DNA from: Marinirhabdus sp963799365
GTDB lineage: Bacteria > Bacteroidota > Bacteroidia > Flavobacteriales > Flavobacteriaceae
DNA length: 64,000 nt
NCBI GenBank assembly: GCA_963799365.1
Contig: CAWCWV010000017.1
Coordinates: 372,001-436,000, forward strand
Direction: 5' to 3'
The notes beneath the pieces are model-generated. The model saw only the letters and a list, made by a program, of their open reading frames with translations, did not search any database and was not told where the DNA came from. Shown here piece by piece: positions 33,282 through 42,263 of the stretch. The position numbers were made by a program, and so were the translations under genes. How positions within the stretch are numbered: the stretch's first letter is position 1; each line of letters opens with the position of its first letter.

Positions 33282-34997
33282 ATGTTAGAAATTTCAGAAT
33301 TAAAAGCTCAAAAGCTACCTGAACTACAGGAATTGGCTAAAACTTTAAAAGTACCAAAATACAGAAGCCTTAAAAAATTAGATTTAGTATATCAAATACT
33401 AGATTACCAAGCCGCCAATCCAACCGCAGTAAAAGCAGTTGTTAAGGAAGAGAAAGCTGCTCCTGCAGCATCTTCAACTCCTACGCCTACTCCAACTAAA
33501 ACCGGTGAGTCTTCAAATAAAGTGGAGTCTTCAGATAAAAAAGACACACAGAAGCGTGCTCCAAGAAACGACAGCCGCTCTCAGAATTCAGACACTAAAA
33601 GATCTGAAAACAAAAAACCCAATCCTCGTAATGAATCTAGAAAAGATACTACTAGGCCTGACTCTGACAAAAAACCACAAACCAATACTGATAAAAAGGA
33701 GAAATCCAACAACAACGACACCCGTCAAAGAAATCAGAAAGACACAAACAAGAATAACAAGAACGATAATAGAAATACAAATAATAACAGCAATAATAAC
33801 AATCGTTCTAACAACACAAATCAGCACAAAAATAACGGAAACAAAGATACACGGAACCGTTATAAAGAGCCAGATTATGAGTTTGACGGGATTATAGAAA
33901 GCGAAGGTGTTTTAGACATTATGCAAGATGGTTATGGCTTTTTGCGGTCTAGTGACTACAACTACCTTTCTTCACCTGATGATATTTATGTATCTCAATC
34001 ACAAATACGTTTGTTCGGCTTAAAGTCTGGTGATACCGTATTAGGAGAAGTACGTCCACCAAAAGAAGGTGAAAAATATTTTCCACTTATTAAGGTAAAC
34101 AAGATAAATGGTCTAAGTCCAAATGTAGTACGTGATCGTATTTCTTTTGAGCATTTAACCCCTCTTTTTCCACAGGAAAAATTTAATTTGGCAGATAAGC
34201 AAAGTACTATTTCTACTAGAATTATAGACCTTTTTGCGCCTATTGGAAAAGGACAACGTGGGATGATAGTATCACAACCCAAAACGGGTAAAACTATGTT
34301 GTTGAAGGATATCGCCAATGCCATTGCTGCTAACCATCCAGAGGTATATCAAATTATTTTATTAATTGATGAACGCCCTGAAGAAGTTACAGACATGCAA
34401 CGTAACGTAAATGGTGAAGTAGTTGCTTCCACTTTTGACAAAGAAGCTACAGAGCACGTACGTGTTGCTAACTTGGTACTTGACAAAGCTAAAAGATTGG
34501 TAGAATGTGGTCACGATGTTGTGATCTTATTAGACTCTATCACACGTTTGGCAAGAGCATACAATACAGTGCAACCTGCCAGCGGAAAGATTTTAAGTGG
34601 TGGTGTAGATGCCAATGCGCTTCACAAACCAAAACGTTTCTTTGGTGCCGCACGTAATATTGAAAATGGAGGTTCCTTAAGTATTATAGCTACAGCACTT
34701 ACCGATACCGGTAGTAAAATGGACGAAGTAATATTTGAAGAATTTAAAGGAACTGGTAATATGGAGCTTCAATTAGATAGAAAAATATCTAACCGCCGTA
34801 TTTTCCCAGCTATAGACCTTACTTCATCAAGTACACGACGTGACGACTTATTATTGGATGAAAACACCATACAGCGTATGTGGGTAATGCGTAAGTACCT
34901 TGCAGATATGAACCCGGTAGAAGCGATGGAATTTATTAATGACCGCTTTAGACAGACTAAAAATAATGAAGAGTTTCTAATTTCAATGAATGCTTAA
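33282..34997 (+). CDS. rho: Transcription termination factor Rho with long Asn-rich insert
   Basis: The 571-residue hexameric RNA helicase terminates transcription. The N-terminal ~45 residues are the Rho_N helical part (ELKAQKLPELQELAKTLKVPK). Then residues about 50-195 form a low-complexity disordered insert very rich in Asn, Lys, Asp, Thr and Arg. The RNA-binding cold-shock domain (GVLDIMQDGYGFLRS) follows, then the ATPase with P-loop PKTGKT near 333 and Walker B ILLDSITRLARAYN. E. coli Rho has 419 residues, so the insert explains the extra length. It has an intrinsic terminator of its own. Confidence 0.97.
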   Translation: MLEISELKAQKLPELQELAKTLKVPKYRSLKKLDLVYQILDYQAANPTAVKAVVKEEKAAPAASSTPTPTPTKTGESSNKVESSDKKDTQKRAPRNDSRSQNSDTKRSENKKPNPRNESRKDTTRPDSDKKPQTNTDKKEKSNNNDTRQRNQKDTNKNNKNDNRNTNNNSNNNNRSNNTNQHKNNGNKDTRNRYKEPDYEFDGIIESEGVLDIMQDGYGFLRSSDYNYLSSPDDIYVSQSQIRLFGLKSGDTVLGEVRPPKEGEKYFPLIKVNKINGLSPNVVRDRISFEHLTPLFPQEKFNLADKQSTISTRIIDLFAPIGKGQRGMIVSQPKTGKTMLLKDIANAIAANHPEVYQIILLIDERPEEVTDMQRNVNGEVVASTFDKEATEHVRVANLVLDKAKRLVECGHDVVILLDSITRLARAYNTVQPASGKILSGGVDANALHKPKRFFGAARNIENGGSLSIIATALTDTGSKMDEVIFEEFKGTGNMELQLDRKISNRRIFPAIDLTSSSTRRDDLLLDENTIQRMWVMRKYLADMNPVEAMEFINDRFRQTKNNEEFLISMNA

Positions 34998-35023
34998 ATA
35001 GTATTCCCCTCTTTGTAAAATTT

Positions 35024-35057
35024 AATCCCACTAATCTATTTAGTGGGATTTTTTATT
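35024..35057 (+). terminator. Intrinsic terminator of rho
   Basis: An 11-bp perfect stem AATCCCACTAA/TTAGTGGGATT with a five-base loop is followed by a long T-rich run. Confidence 0.92.
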
Positions 35058-35380
35058 TTTAAGTAGTATCTAATAGCGTAACAATTAATTAAAAAAAGAG
35101 AATAGACTATTTATAAAATTTGCACTTTTGAAACAAACCTATTGTTTGAATGATCATCTTTCAAAAACCATAAATTAAATCAATCTATGAATTCTACAAA
35201 TTAACCATTTAGGCTTCATACTATTTTTAAAACATATTTAGGCGTATTGATGTAATGGTTTAATCTGAAACAAAACTATTCTGCTTACTTAAGGATAGTA
35301 TACATATTTTAAAGGATTATAATATTGTACTATTATAAAATGTGTAAATAATTTAAATCCTCCAAAATATAGGCATAAAA
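35058..35380. other. AT-rich spacer between rho and a T9SS cargo gene
   Basis: About 320 bp between convergent genes. No reading frame, RNA gene or notable repeat was seen. Confidence 0.6.
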
Positions 35381-35406
35381 AAAAGCTCCACATATGTGGA
35401 GCTTTT
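35381..35406 (-). terminator. Terminator of the first T9SS cargo gene
   Basis: A 26-bp perfect palindrome centred on CATATG (arms AAAAGCTCCACAT) is followed on the minus strand by a T run and lies 33 bp past the stop codon. Confidence 0.92.
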
Positions 35407-35439
35407 CTTATAATTTATTTGTTTAGAATAAATAATAGG

Positions 35440-36468
35440 CTATTGCTTAACAATCTTTTCAGTTAGAGCACCTCTATCTGTTTGAAGGTTTAAAATATAA
35501 ACACCTCTTGCAAGACTGGAAGTATTGATAGTACCGTTTACTAATTGTAATCCAGTATTTTTTCCTAATACATCATAAAGAACTGCACTGTTAACCTTCA
35601 CAGTTGAAGGAACAGTTACATTTAATAAATCTTGAGTTGGGTTAGGGAAAATAGAAATTTGAGACAATAAGTTGTCATTTACTCCTAAAGGATTTTCAAC
35701 ACCGTGCACTAAAAATGGCATCCCTTGTGGAGACTCAGAACCTACAGCACCACTAAGTACAGGAGAGTAAGCAGTTCCATTTCCTTGTAAAGCATTTCCT
35801 GTCTCTGCAGTTCCCAAAATAGTAATTGGAGGAGCCCAAGGACCAGAGAAAGCTGCATCACCTGTAATACTCCACTCAACCCAGTATGTACCAGCTGCTA
35901 AATCTAAACCAGCTGTAGTAGCAGAGATAATCATAATAGCACGATCTCCGTTTACAGTTGTTTCAGAAAATCTGTCTACACCAGTGTAAATTGATCCACC
36001 TGTGACATTTGTAGTTAAATCACCATAAACAATGGAGCTACCAGCGTCTGAAGGAATTCCATCCCAGATTTGAACAGATACACCAAGTAAAGGAGAACTT
36101 GTGTTAGGCGCACCAGTCTGGTATGCATAAAAATCGAAAGATGTAATGGTTGCATCAAAAGGCAAAACCATATCATCTGTCATACTAAATAAGCCAGTTT
36201 GATTAACACTAGATCCTAAAAGAGTTAAACCTGTGGTATTATTCTCTAAAAGGCTTTCCATAGGTGTAGCGGAAGCATCTGTTATAAATGGACCGTTATC
36301 GTATATAACATCGCCAATTCTTGAATAGTGGTTAATGTTAATAGAACCTTCAGTATTTGAAGGAGTTGCATCTGGATTTGCAATTGCTAAATCAGACACT
36401 TGGGCATTAGAGTTTGTAAAAGCTACAAAACCTAAAACCATAAATAATGAATAGGTAATTTTTTTCAT
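35440..36468 (-). CDS. Secreted protein with T9SS type A sorting domain
   Basis: The 342-residue product starts at the ATG at 36468, which begins a normal signal peptide (MKKITYSLF to SNAQ). Longer in-frame starts give an unlikely leader. The middle ~220 residues are beta-rich with many Thr, Ser and Gly and are not assigned to a known domain. The last ~80 residues are a type A sorting domain: ISIFPNPTQDLLNVTVPS, VLYDVLGK, and the end LTEKIVKQ. It is therefore exported by the type IX machinery and anchored or released at the surface. The sorting domain closely resembles that of the next gene, so the two share an origin there. Confidence 0.9.
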   Translation of the reverse strand: MKKITYSLFMVLGFVAFTNSNAQVSDLAIANPDATPSNTEGSININHYSRIGDVIYDNGPFITDASATPMESLLENNTTGLTLLGSSVNQTGLFSMTDDMVLPFDATITSFDFYAYQTGAPNTSSPLLGVSVQIWDGIPSDAGSSIVYGDLTTNVTGGSIYTGVDRFSETTVNGDRAIMIISATTAGLDLAAGTYWVEWSITGDAAFSGPWAPPITILGTAETGNALQGNGTAYSPVLSGAVGSESPQGMPFLVHGVENPLGVNDNLLSQISIFPNPTQDLLNVTVPSTVKVNSAVLYDVLGKNTGLQLVNGTINTSSLARGVYILNLQTDRGALTEKIVKQ

Positions 36469-36621
36469 GATAAATTGAATTATAAAGTTAGTAATACAAA
36501 ACAAATGTAAAATATATTTGGAAATATACACCTGTTTTATGTTAAAAGTATTAAGTAATTGCAAAAAAAATTTAATCTAAAGCAATTTAACAGTTTCAAA
36601 AAGAGTGCATAAAACTCTAAA

Positions 36622-36657
36622 AAACAAACCCTCTTCACTACTGAAGAGAGTTTGTTT
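36622..36657 (-). terminator. Terminator of the second T9SS cargo gene
   Basis: A long stem ACAAACnCTCTTCA/TGAAGAGnGTTTGT with one internal mismatch and a four-base loop lies about 30 bp after the stop codon. Confidence 0.88.
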
Positions 36658-36686
36658 ATAAATTAAGATACTTAATTTAATATACT

Positions 36687-37547
36687 TTATTGCTTAACGA
36701 TTTTCTCAGTTAAAGATCCTCTATCAGTTTGGATGTTTAGAATATAAACTCCTCTTGCAAGACCAGAAGTGTTAATAGTACCGTTAACCAATCGTAGTCC
36801 TGTTTCTTTTCCTAATACATCAAAAAGACCTGCAGATTTTACTTGTATACCTGAAGGAATACGAACATTAAGAATATCGCTTGTAGGATTTGGGAAGATA
36901 GAAACTACATCAGAAAGATTATCGTTAACTCCTAAAACCTCATCTCCTATCACGTTCATTACATACTGTTCTGCTGTAGCAACAGTACCTACTGGAGTTG
37001 GAACAAGTATACCACAATCCGCAGCTCTTAAATAACTAAGATCATTTTCTCCAGCAGTATTACGGCCTGGAAAATAAGTTTCGCCTGGATTACCAGCACT
37101 ATCTGCACCAAATACTTCAAAAACAACAATAGATCCCGCAGGTACAGTACCTGTAATTGGCTCCGAAACTAATGTTAAATCATCTGCAGCAGTTGAAGTG
37201 TGGGTTGTAGATGCAATTTCTGTTAACGTAGCTATAGACAAATCCATATTATCTGCAGTGTAAACAGTTAAGAAAATTTGCTTTCCTTCGTCAGCACTAC
37301 CTTGTCCATATTCTACACTAGAAAGTTCGAAATCTCCAGTTACGCCAAAATCAGCAAGATCGTAAGCTCTTAAAAAACCATTAGCACTGTAAGAACCATC
37401 TCCAGGAGGGTTACCAGCAGGTGAACTCCAACATGCAACACCACTTTCAGTAACATTTACCGGATCTGTAGACTGTGTTAAAGTAATCTGGGCTTGAGAT
37501 GCAACAGCAAAGAGTAAAGCTGTAGCAATTAATGTAATTTTTTTCAT
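36687..37547 (-). CDS. Secreted protein with T9SS type A sorting domain (paralogous tail)
   Basis: The 286-residue protein starts at the ATG at 37547 with signal peptide MKKITLIATALLF to ASQAQ. The central region, about 185 residues, is Ala/Thr/Gly-rich and beta-like, with Cys residues in VACWSSPAG and AADCGI; no known domain was recognised. The C-terminal ~80 residues are a type A sorting domain (VSIFPNPTSDILNVRIPSG, then LTEKIVKQ) nearly the same as that of the gene at 35.4 kb. Predicted T9SS cargo with unknown function. Confidence 0.9.
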   Translation of the reverse strand: MKKITLIATALLFAVASQAQITLTQSTDPVNVTESGVACWSSPAGNPPGDGSYSANGFLRAYDLADFGVTGDFELSSVEYGQGSADEGKQIFLTVYTADNMDLSIATLTEIASTTHTSTAADDLTLVSEPITGTVPAGSIVVFEVFGADSAGNPGETYFPGRNTAGENDLSYLRAADCGILVPTPVGTVATAEQYVMNVIGDEVLGVNDNLSDVVSIFPNPTSDILNVRIPSGIQVKSAGLFDVLGKETGLRLVNGTINTSGLARGVYILNIQTDRGSLTEKIVKQ

Positions 37548-37615
37548 AATAATGTGTTTTAAAGGGTTAATATTGAATAACAAATATAAAGAACCATTTT
37601 AATTTACAGTGCATA

Positions 37616-39394
37616 ATGATAAATATTTCACTTAAAAAAATGTTAAAAAAGCATTACTGGCTGGGATTTGTTGCATTTTTCACAATGAACAGTTGCTCGG
37701 AAAAAGCTGAAAAAAATGATTTTAACTTTACAACTCGTTTCGAAACTTCAATTGGTTTAGAAACAGCTACCTATGATGAAGTCATCTCTTTTTACAAAAA
37801 TTTATCTGAAACGCACAATGCTGTTGCTATCTATGATATGCAAAAAACAGATAGTGGAGAACCATTACATCTCATTACTTTTAATCCCAACCGCTCGTTT
37901 GAGTTGGAATTTTCGACCAACGACACAAAGAGCATTATTCTTATAAATAATGGCATTCATCCAGGCGAAAGTGACGGTATAGATGCTAGCATGCTTTTAA
38001 TACGTGATTTAGCCGAAGGAAGGATAGCAGCTCCAAAAAACATCATTATTGCTGTTATACCCATTTATAATATTGGGGGTGCTTTGAACCGAAATGCTCA
38101 CTCCCGTACCAATCAAGAAGGCCCCAAAGAATATGGCTTTAGAGGTAATGCCCGCAATTTTGACTTGAATAGAGATTTTATAAAGGCAGACACCAAAAAT
38201 GCAAAGGCCTTTGCAAATATATTCAGGATTGTAAAACCAGATTTTTTTATAGATAACCACGTGAGCAATGGCGCAGACTACCAATATACACTCACTCATT
38301 TATTTACGCAACACAATAAATTAGGTGGGAAACTGGGAGACTATGTGAACACTTCGTTTATGCCAAATCTTGAGGACAGTCTTCAAAAAAATAAATGGGA
38401 TATTACGCCATACGTAAACGTATTTAATGAATCTCCAGAAGTTGGTTTTACGCAATTTATGGACTCCCCAAGATATTCTACTGGTTATACTTCGCTCTAC
38501 GGAACAATAGGGATGATGGTAGAAACCCATATGCTGAAACCCTACAAACAAAGAGTTGAAGGCACCTACGAATTAATGAAACAATTTATTAAGATTGCCG
38601 ATGAAAATACAGAACTCGTTAAAAGTCTCAAAAAAATTGATAAAGATCTTTATACAGCTGGCAAAACATACCCAATTCAATGGCAAGTGGACAGCAGCCA
38701 AACGGCAACTCTACAATTTAAAGGATACGAGGCTAATCGCATTCCTAGTGAAGTTACCGGGCAAGACAGGTTAAAATTTGACCGCGAAAAACCATTTACG
38801 AGAGAGGTAACCTATTACAATAATTTTAAACCTTCGGCAAGTGTCACCATTCCTGAAAAATATATCGTTCCGAAAGGGTATTGGAATGTGATTGATTTAT
38901 TAAAGCAACATAAAATAGATTATGAAATAGTCCAAAAAGACACCACTATTTCAGCTGAAGTATACCATATAAAAGATTATAAAACTTTCCAAAATCCTTA
39001 CGAAGGACATTACCCACATTACAATACTGTAGTTGAAACAACTGCTGAAATGACCTCTATTAAAAAGGGTGATTATATTTTTAAAACGGACCAGGAAGGC
39101 GTTCGATACTTATTAGAAACATTGGAGCCCGCAGCTGTAGATTCATTTTTTAATTGGAACTATTTTGACACCATCTTACAACAAAAAGAAGGGTTTTCTC
39201 CCTATGTATGGGAAGATAAAGCGTTAGAATTTTTGAAGGATAATCCTGAAATTAAAAAAGAATTTGAGACCAAAAAAGCTGAAGATCCCACCTTTGCAAA
39301 TAATTGGTATGCACAGTTAGATTGGATCCATAAAAAATCACCTAATTATGAAACTGCACATTTAAGATACCCTATCGTTAGGGTGGGTGGTTAG
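37616..39394 (+). CDS. M14-family zinc carboxypeptidase lipoprotein
   Basis: About 592 residues. A second ATG at 37640 gives a better lipoprotein signal (MLKKHYWLGF, acceptor Cys in MNSC) and may be the real start. The peptidase M14 core has the zinc ligands in HPGESDG (HxxE) near residue 115 and a later His in DNHVSNGADYQ, with the catalytic Glu probably in MVETHM near 305. The C-terminal ~250 residues are not catalytic. It is predicted to be periplasmic or surface-exposed and to trim peptides. Its 3' end overlaps that of the convergent Nudix gene by 33 bp. Confidence 0.9.
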   Translation: MINISLKKMLKKHYWLGFVAFFTMNSCSEKAEKNDFNFTTRFETSIGLETATYDEVISFYKNLSETHNAVAIYDMQKTDSGEPLHLITFNPNRSFELEFSTNDTKSIILINNGIHPGESDGIDASMLLIRDLAEGRIAAPKNIIIAVIPIYNIGGALNRNAHSRTNQEGPKEYGFRGNARNFDLNRDFIKADTKNAKAFANIFRIVKPDFFIDNHVSNGADYQYTLTHLFTQHNKLGGKLGDYVNTSFMPNLEDSLQKNKWDITPYVNVFNESPEVGFTQFMDSPRYSTGYTSLYGTIGMMVETHMLKPYKQRVEGTYELMKQFIKIADENTELVKSLKKIDKDLYTAGKTYPIQWQVDSSQTATLQFKGYEANRIPSEVTGQDRLKFDREKPFTREVTYYNNFKPSASVTIPEKYIVPKGYWNVIDLLKQHKIDYEIVQKDTTISAEVYHIKDYKTFQNPYEGHYPHYNTVVETTAEMTSIKKGDYIFKTDQEGVRYLLETLEPAAVDSFFNWNYFDTILQQKEGFSPYVWEDKALEFLKDNPEIKKEFETKKAEDPTFANNWYAQLDWIHKKSPNYETAHLRYPIVRVGG

Positions 39395-39985
39395 ATATTC
39401 TTTAGGGAAAAGTAGTTTTATATTTTCGTAAGAATCCCGAAGGGCCTTTTGGGCTTTTTCAAAATTCTTCCATTTTACTTTCTTGATGCCCTCGTTAGCT
39501 TCAGGAATAAGTTCACCGTCATACTCTGTGTACATTTCATACCAATAGGTCACTTTTAACCTAAATTTTTCATTCCGTTTAAACACGTGAAAAGTTTTGG
39601 TAATAAAGCGTTTTACCTGTAAATCCTTAACCCCTGTTTCTTCCATAGTTTCCCGAACAGCAGCTTCTTCAAAGGTCTCCCCCTTCTCTACTTTTCCCTT
39701 TGGAAGGTCCCATTTTGAGTTTCTACGAATAAATAAAATTTCTTTCTTAGCATTAAAAACCATGCCACCACCTGCTTCAACGACCTTTAATTTCTTATAT
39801 AAAAAGCGTTCTAATTTTTCAGGATTTTTGTGATATAAGTTTACATACAAAAGTTCGCCATCATTAATTTTTCTGATGATTTTCTTCAACTTTGCTAACT
39901 TTATAGGAATAGACTTGTAGTTGCTGCCAATATTTTTTTCGGTAGAGAGAATTATTGGAATGTCTTTTACAAAAACTTTATACAT
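39362..39985 (-). CDS. Nudix hydrolase
   Basis: The 207-residue protein has a full Nudix box (pattern GX5EX7REUXEEXGU) at about residues 102-124, in which GKVEKGETFEEAA and RETMEETG are visible. An N-terminal ~65-residue region precedes the Nudix fold. Nudix enzymes hydrolyse nucleoside diphosphate derivatives; the substrate is unknown. The gene starts within 10 bp of pyrE on the other strand, so the two share a very compact divergent promoter region. Confidence 0.92.
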   Translation of the reverse strand: MYKVFVKDIPIILSTEKNIGSNYKSIPIKLAKLKKIIRKINDGELLYVNLYHKNPEKLERFLYKKLKVVEAGGGMVFNAKKEILFIRRNSKWDLPKGKVEKGETFEEAAVRETMEETGVKDLQVKRFITKTFHVFKRNEKFRLKVTYWYEMYTEYDGELIPEANEGIKKVKWKNFEKAQKALRDSYENIKLLFPKEYLTTHPNDRVS

Positions 39986-39988
39986 TTG
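39981..39988 (+). promoter_or_regulatory. -7 box of pyrE, implying a very short leader
   Basis: TACATTTG matches TAnnTTTG and ends only 4 bp before the pyrE ATG at 39993. A TTG at 39955-39957 may be the -33 element (23-bp spacing, slightly long). The mRNA would start at or next to the start codon. Confidence 0.55.
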
Positions 39989-39992
39989 CAGT

Positions 39993-40646
39993 ATGATTTT
40001 ACATAAAGAAACAGCTCACAAAACAGCTGAATTATTGCTGCAAATTAATGCAATAAAATTACAACCACAAAACCCTTTTACTTGGGCATCTGGTTGGCAA
40101 TCTCCAATTTACTGTGACAACCGTATAACCCTGTCATATCCAATGATTAGGACATACCTAAGAGAGCAAATCGCCAAACAAATTGAAGAGCTGTACGGCA
40201 AGCCAGACGCTATAGCAGGTGTTGCTACAGGTGCAATTGGCATCGGGATGCTAGTAGCAGACTTTTTAAATGTACCATTTTGCTACGTGCGTCCAGAAGC
40301 AAAAAAGCACGGTCGCCAAAATAAAATTGAGGGATTTGTAGAAAAAGGGGCGAATGTTGTAGTTGTAGAAGACCTTATAAGCACAGGAAAAAGTAGCCTT
40401 TTGGCTGTAGAGGCCTTAAAAGAAGCTGGGGTACATGTAAAAGGAATGCTAGCAATTTTTACCTATGGCTTTGATGTGGCTTCAGAAAACTTCAAAAATG
40501 AAAATGTCACCCTGCACACCTTGAGTGATTATGAAAATTTATTAGTGCAAGCAGAAAAATCACAATATATTAAAGCTGAAGAGGCCACCATACTCTCTCA
40601 ATGGCGAAAAGATCCGGCCCATTGGAATCCAACCGTTAAACGATAA
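39993..40646 (+). CDS. pyrE: Orotate phosphoribosyltransferase
   Basis: The 217-residue enzyme forms OMP from orotate and PRPP in pyrimidine synthesis. The PRPP motif VVVVEDLISTGKSS is near residue 125, and TWASGWQSPIYCDNR near the N-terminus is an OPRT signature. The ATG at 39993 is chosen because an in-frame start 72 bp upstream would cover the promoter. A SRPBCC-family gene follows 18 bp later. Confidence 0.96.
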   Translation: MILHKETAHKTAELLLQINAIKLQPQNPFTWASGWQSPIYCDNRITLSYPMIRTYLREQIAKQIEELYGKPDAIAGVATGAIGIGMLVADFLNVPFCYVRPEAKKHGRQNKIEGFVEKGANVVVVEDLISTGKSSLLAVEALKEAGVHVKGMLAIFTYGFDVASENFKNENVTLHTLSDYENLLVQAEKSQYIKAEEATILSQWRKDPAHWNPTVKR

Positions 40647-40664
40647 TACATATTATAACAAACT

Positions 40665-41057
40665 ATGAAAATTGAAAGCAAAAATGTGACCGTTCAAAAA
40701 TCTTCAGCAAATTTGTGCGAGTATCTTAGCGAGGTAAAAAACTTTGAACACCTAATGCCAGAAAATATCAGCAAATTTGAAGTGATCAATGAAAAATCAT
40801 TTGTTTTTGCCTTAAAAGGAATGCCAGAAATTGCTTTGGAAGTTAAAGAAGTGAATTCGCCAAACCAAGTTGTTTTGGGTGCTATGAGCGAAAAACTACC
40901 CTTTACGCTTACAGGAAATATTTCTGAAATTTCTGAAAATACATCGAATGCAGTATTATTGTTTGAGGGAGATTTCAACCCTATGATGAAAATGATGATA
41001 AAGGGTCCTATCACAAAGTTTCTAGAAACATTGGCAAATAACCTGGAAACGGTTTAA
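40665..41057 (+). CDS. SRPBCC-fold protein of unknown function
   Basis: This 130-residue protein has a START/SRPBCC-like layout: an N-terminal strand (MKIESKNVTVQKS), a helix-rich segment with VKNFEHLMPENI, a beta-sheet core and a long C-terminal helix (KGPITKFLETLANNLE). No signal peptide. It follows pyrE by 18 bp and is probably co-transcribed. Such proteins bind hydrophobic ligands; no ligand can be named. Confidence 0.82.
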   Translation: MKIESKNVTVQKSSANLCEYLSEVKNFEHLMPENISKFEVINEKSFVFALKGMPEIALEVKEVNSPNQVVLGAMSEKLPFTLTGNISEISENTSNAVLLFEGDFNPMMKMMIKGPITKFLETLANNLETV

Positions 41058-41062
41058 TCCCA

Positions 41063-41794
41063 TCAAAATAATAACTTAATTTCTTTTAGGGCGTATTCGG
41101 TTACTTCATCGTCTCCATGAACAACCAGTAATTTTCCTTGCTGGGTTACGCCTTTTATAATTCCGTTTTTACGATTATTTTGTGGGGTTTCAAAAACCGA
41201 AATTTCATCTTTTCGGAATAGATGAGCATAGTATCTTGCCCTTACTGTTTCAAAATCTGAGAGCGTTATGGTTTTCAAATTTTCAAAAACACTTCCGGCA
41301 ACTTCTTGAAGTACTTCTTCCACACTAAAATTAGTTCCAGTCACTAATTTAAGAGAAGTGGCCTGCGGTAATTCGGCAAAAGAAGTTTCGTTTACATTAA
41401 GACCTATTCCTATAATACTCGAATCTATACAACTCCCTTTTATCTGGTTTTCAATTAAAATGCCTGCCAATTTATGCCCGTGTGACATAATGTCGTTAGG
41501 CCATTTTATGGCTAATTTAGGTATTTCAAGTTTTTGAAGTGCATCCAAAACGCCTATTGAAACCAGCATATTCAATAAAAATTGCGCTTCAGCAGGAAGC
41601 TCTTTAAACCTTTTAAACAAGCTACAAGCAAGGCTCTTACCCACTTGGCTCTGCCAAGCCGCACCCTGTTGCCCTCTTCCCTTATCTTGACGGTTTGCTG
41701 TAACCACAACTTCATCCTCAACATAGGTATTCGCTACCATTTGTTTTAGGTAGGAATTTGTAGAATCAATGGCATTAAGTTTGATAATATTCAA
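41063..41794 (-). CDS. birA: Biotin-[acetyl-CoA carboxylase] ligase
   Basis: The 243-residue enzyme attaches biotin to carboxylase subunits. The N-terminal IIKLNAIDSTNSYLKQM segment, the GRGQQGAAW biotinoyl-AMP loop (canonical GRGRRGR region) near residue 40 and KWPNDI near 98 are visible. The DNA-binding domain of E. coli BirA is absent, so this is a monofunctional ligase. It is divergent from rsfS and faces the SRPBCC gene, with only 5 bp between their stop codons. Confidence 0.95.
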   Translation of the reverse strand: MNIIKLNAIDSTNSYLKQMVANTYVEDEVVVTANRQDKGRGQQGAAWQSQVGKSLACSLFKRFKELPAEAQFLLNMLVSIGVLDALQKLEIPKLAIKWPNDIMSHGHKLAGILIENQIKGSCIDSSIIGIGLNVNETSFAELPQATSLKLVTGTNFSVEEVLQEVAGSVFENLKTITLSDFETVRARYYAHLFRKDEISVFETPQNNRKNGIIKGVTQQGKLLVVHGDDEVTEYALKEIKLLF

Positions 41795-41852
41795 TTGTAA
41801 TATTTTAATGTTTCTTGCAGGTTAGAACGACGTTAAAGAAACAAAAAAGTGA

Positions 41853-41860
41853 TAACTTTG
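41853..41860 (+). promoter_or_regulatory. -7 box of the rsfS-ftsH operon
   Basis: TAACTTTG matches TAnnTTTG and lies 16 bp before the rsfS start. No good -33 TTG was found, so confidence is moderate. Confidence 0.5.
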
Positions 41861-41876
41861 CACAAATTAATTTTGA

Positions 41877-42248
41877 ATGTCAAAAAAAGAAAGCGACAAA
41901 GACATATTGATAGCCCATATCATTAAAGGTATCGAGGAAGTAAAAGGTCAAAATATTGAAATACTAGACCTTAGAGAGTTAGAAAATACCGTTTGCGATT
42001 ACTTCATCATTTGCGATGGAACCTCCAACACACAGGTAAATGCCATCACTAATTCCATACAAAAAACAGTTAGCAAAAGCTTAAAAGAAAAAGCTTGGCA
42101 CATTGAAGGTACAGAAAATTCTGAATGGATTTTAATGGATTATGTACATATTGTAGTGCACGTTTTCCAAAAGCATATCCGAGAGTTTTACGATATTGAA
42201 GGCCTTTGGGGAGATGCCAGAATTGTTAAAATAGAAACCACTTACTAA
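41877..42248 (+). CDS. rsfS: Ribosomal silencing factor RsfS
   Basis: This 123-residue protein binds ribosomal protein L14 and prevents subunit joining in starvation. The DUF143/Iojap features are IEILDLRELENTVCDYFIICDGTS and EWILMDYVHIVVHVF (seen in parts), with standard length. It is the first gene of a plus-strand series and is 15 bp before ftsH. This order is common in Bacteroidota. Confidence 0.94.
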   Translation: MSKKESDKDILIAHIIKGIEEVKGQNIEILDLRELENTVCDYFIICDGTSNTQVNAITNSIQKTVSKSLKEKAWHIEGTENSEWILMDYVHIVVHVFQKHIREFYDIEGLWGDARIVKIETTY

Positions 42249-42263
42249 AAATAAAAACGCCGC

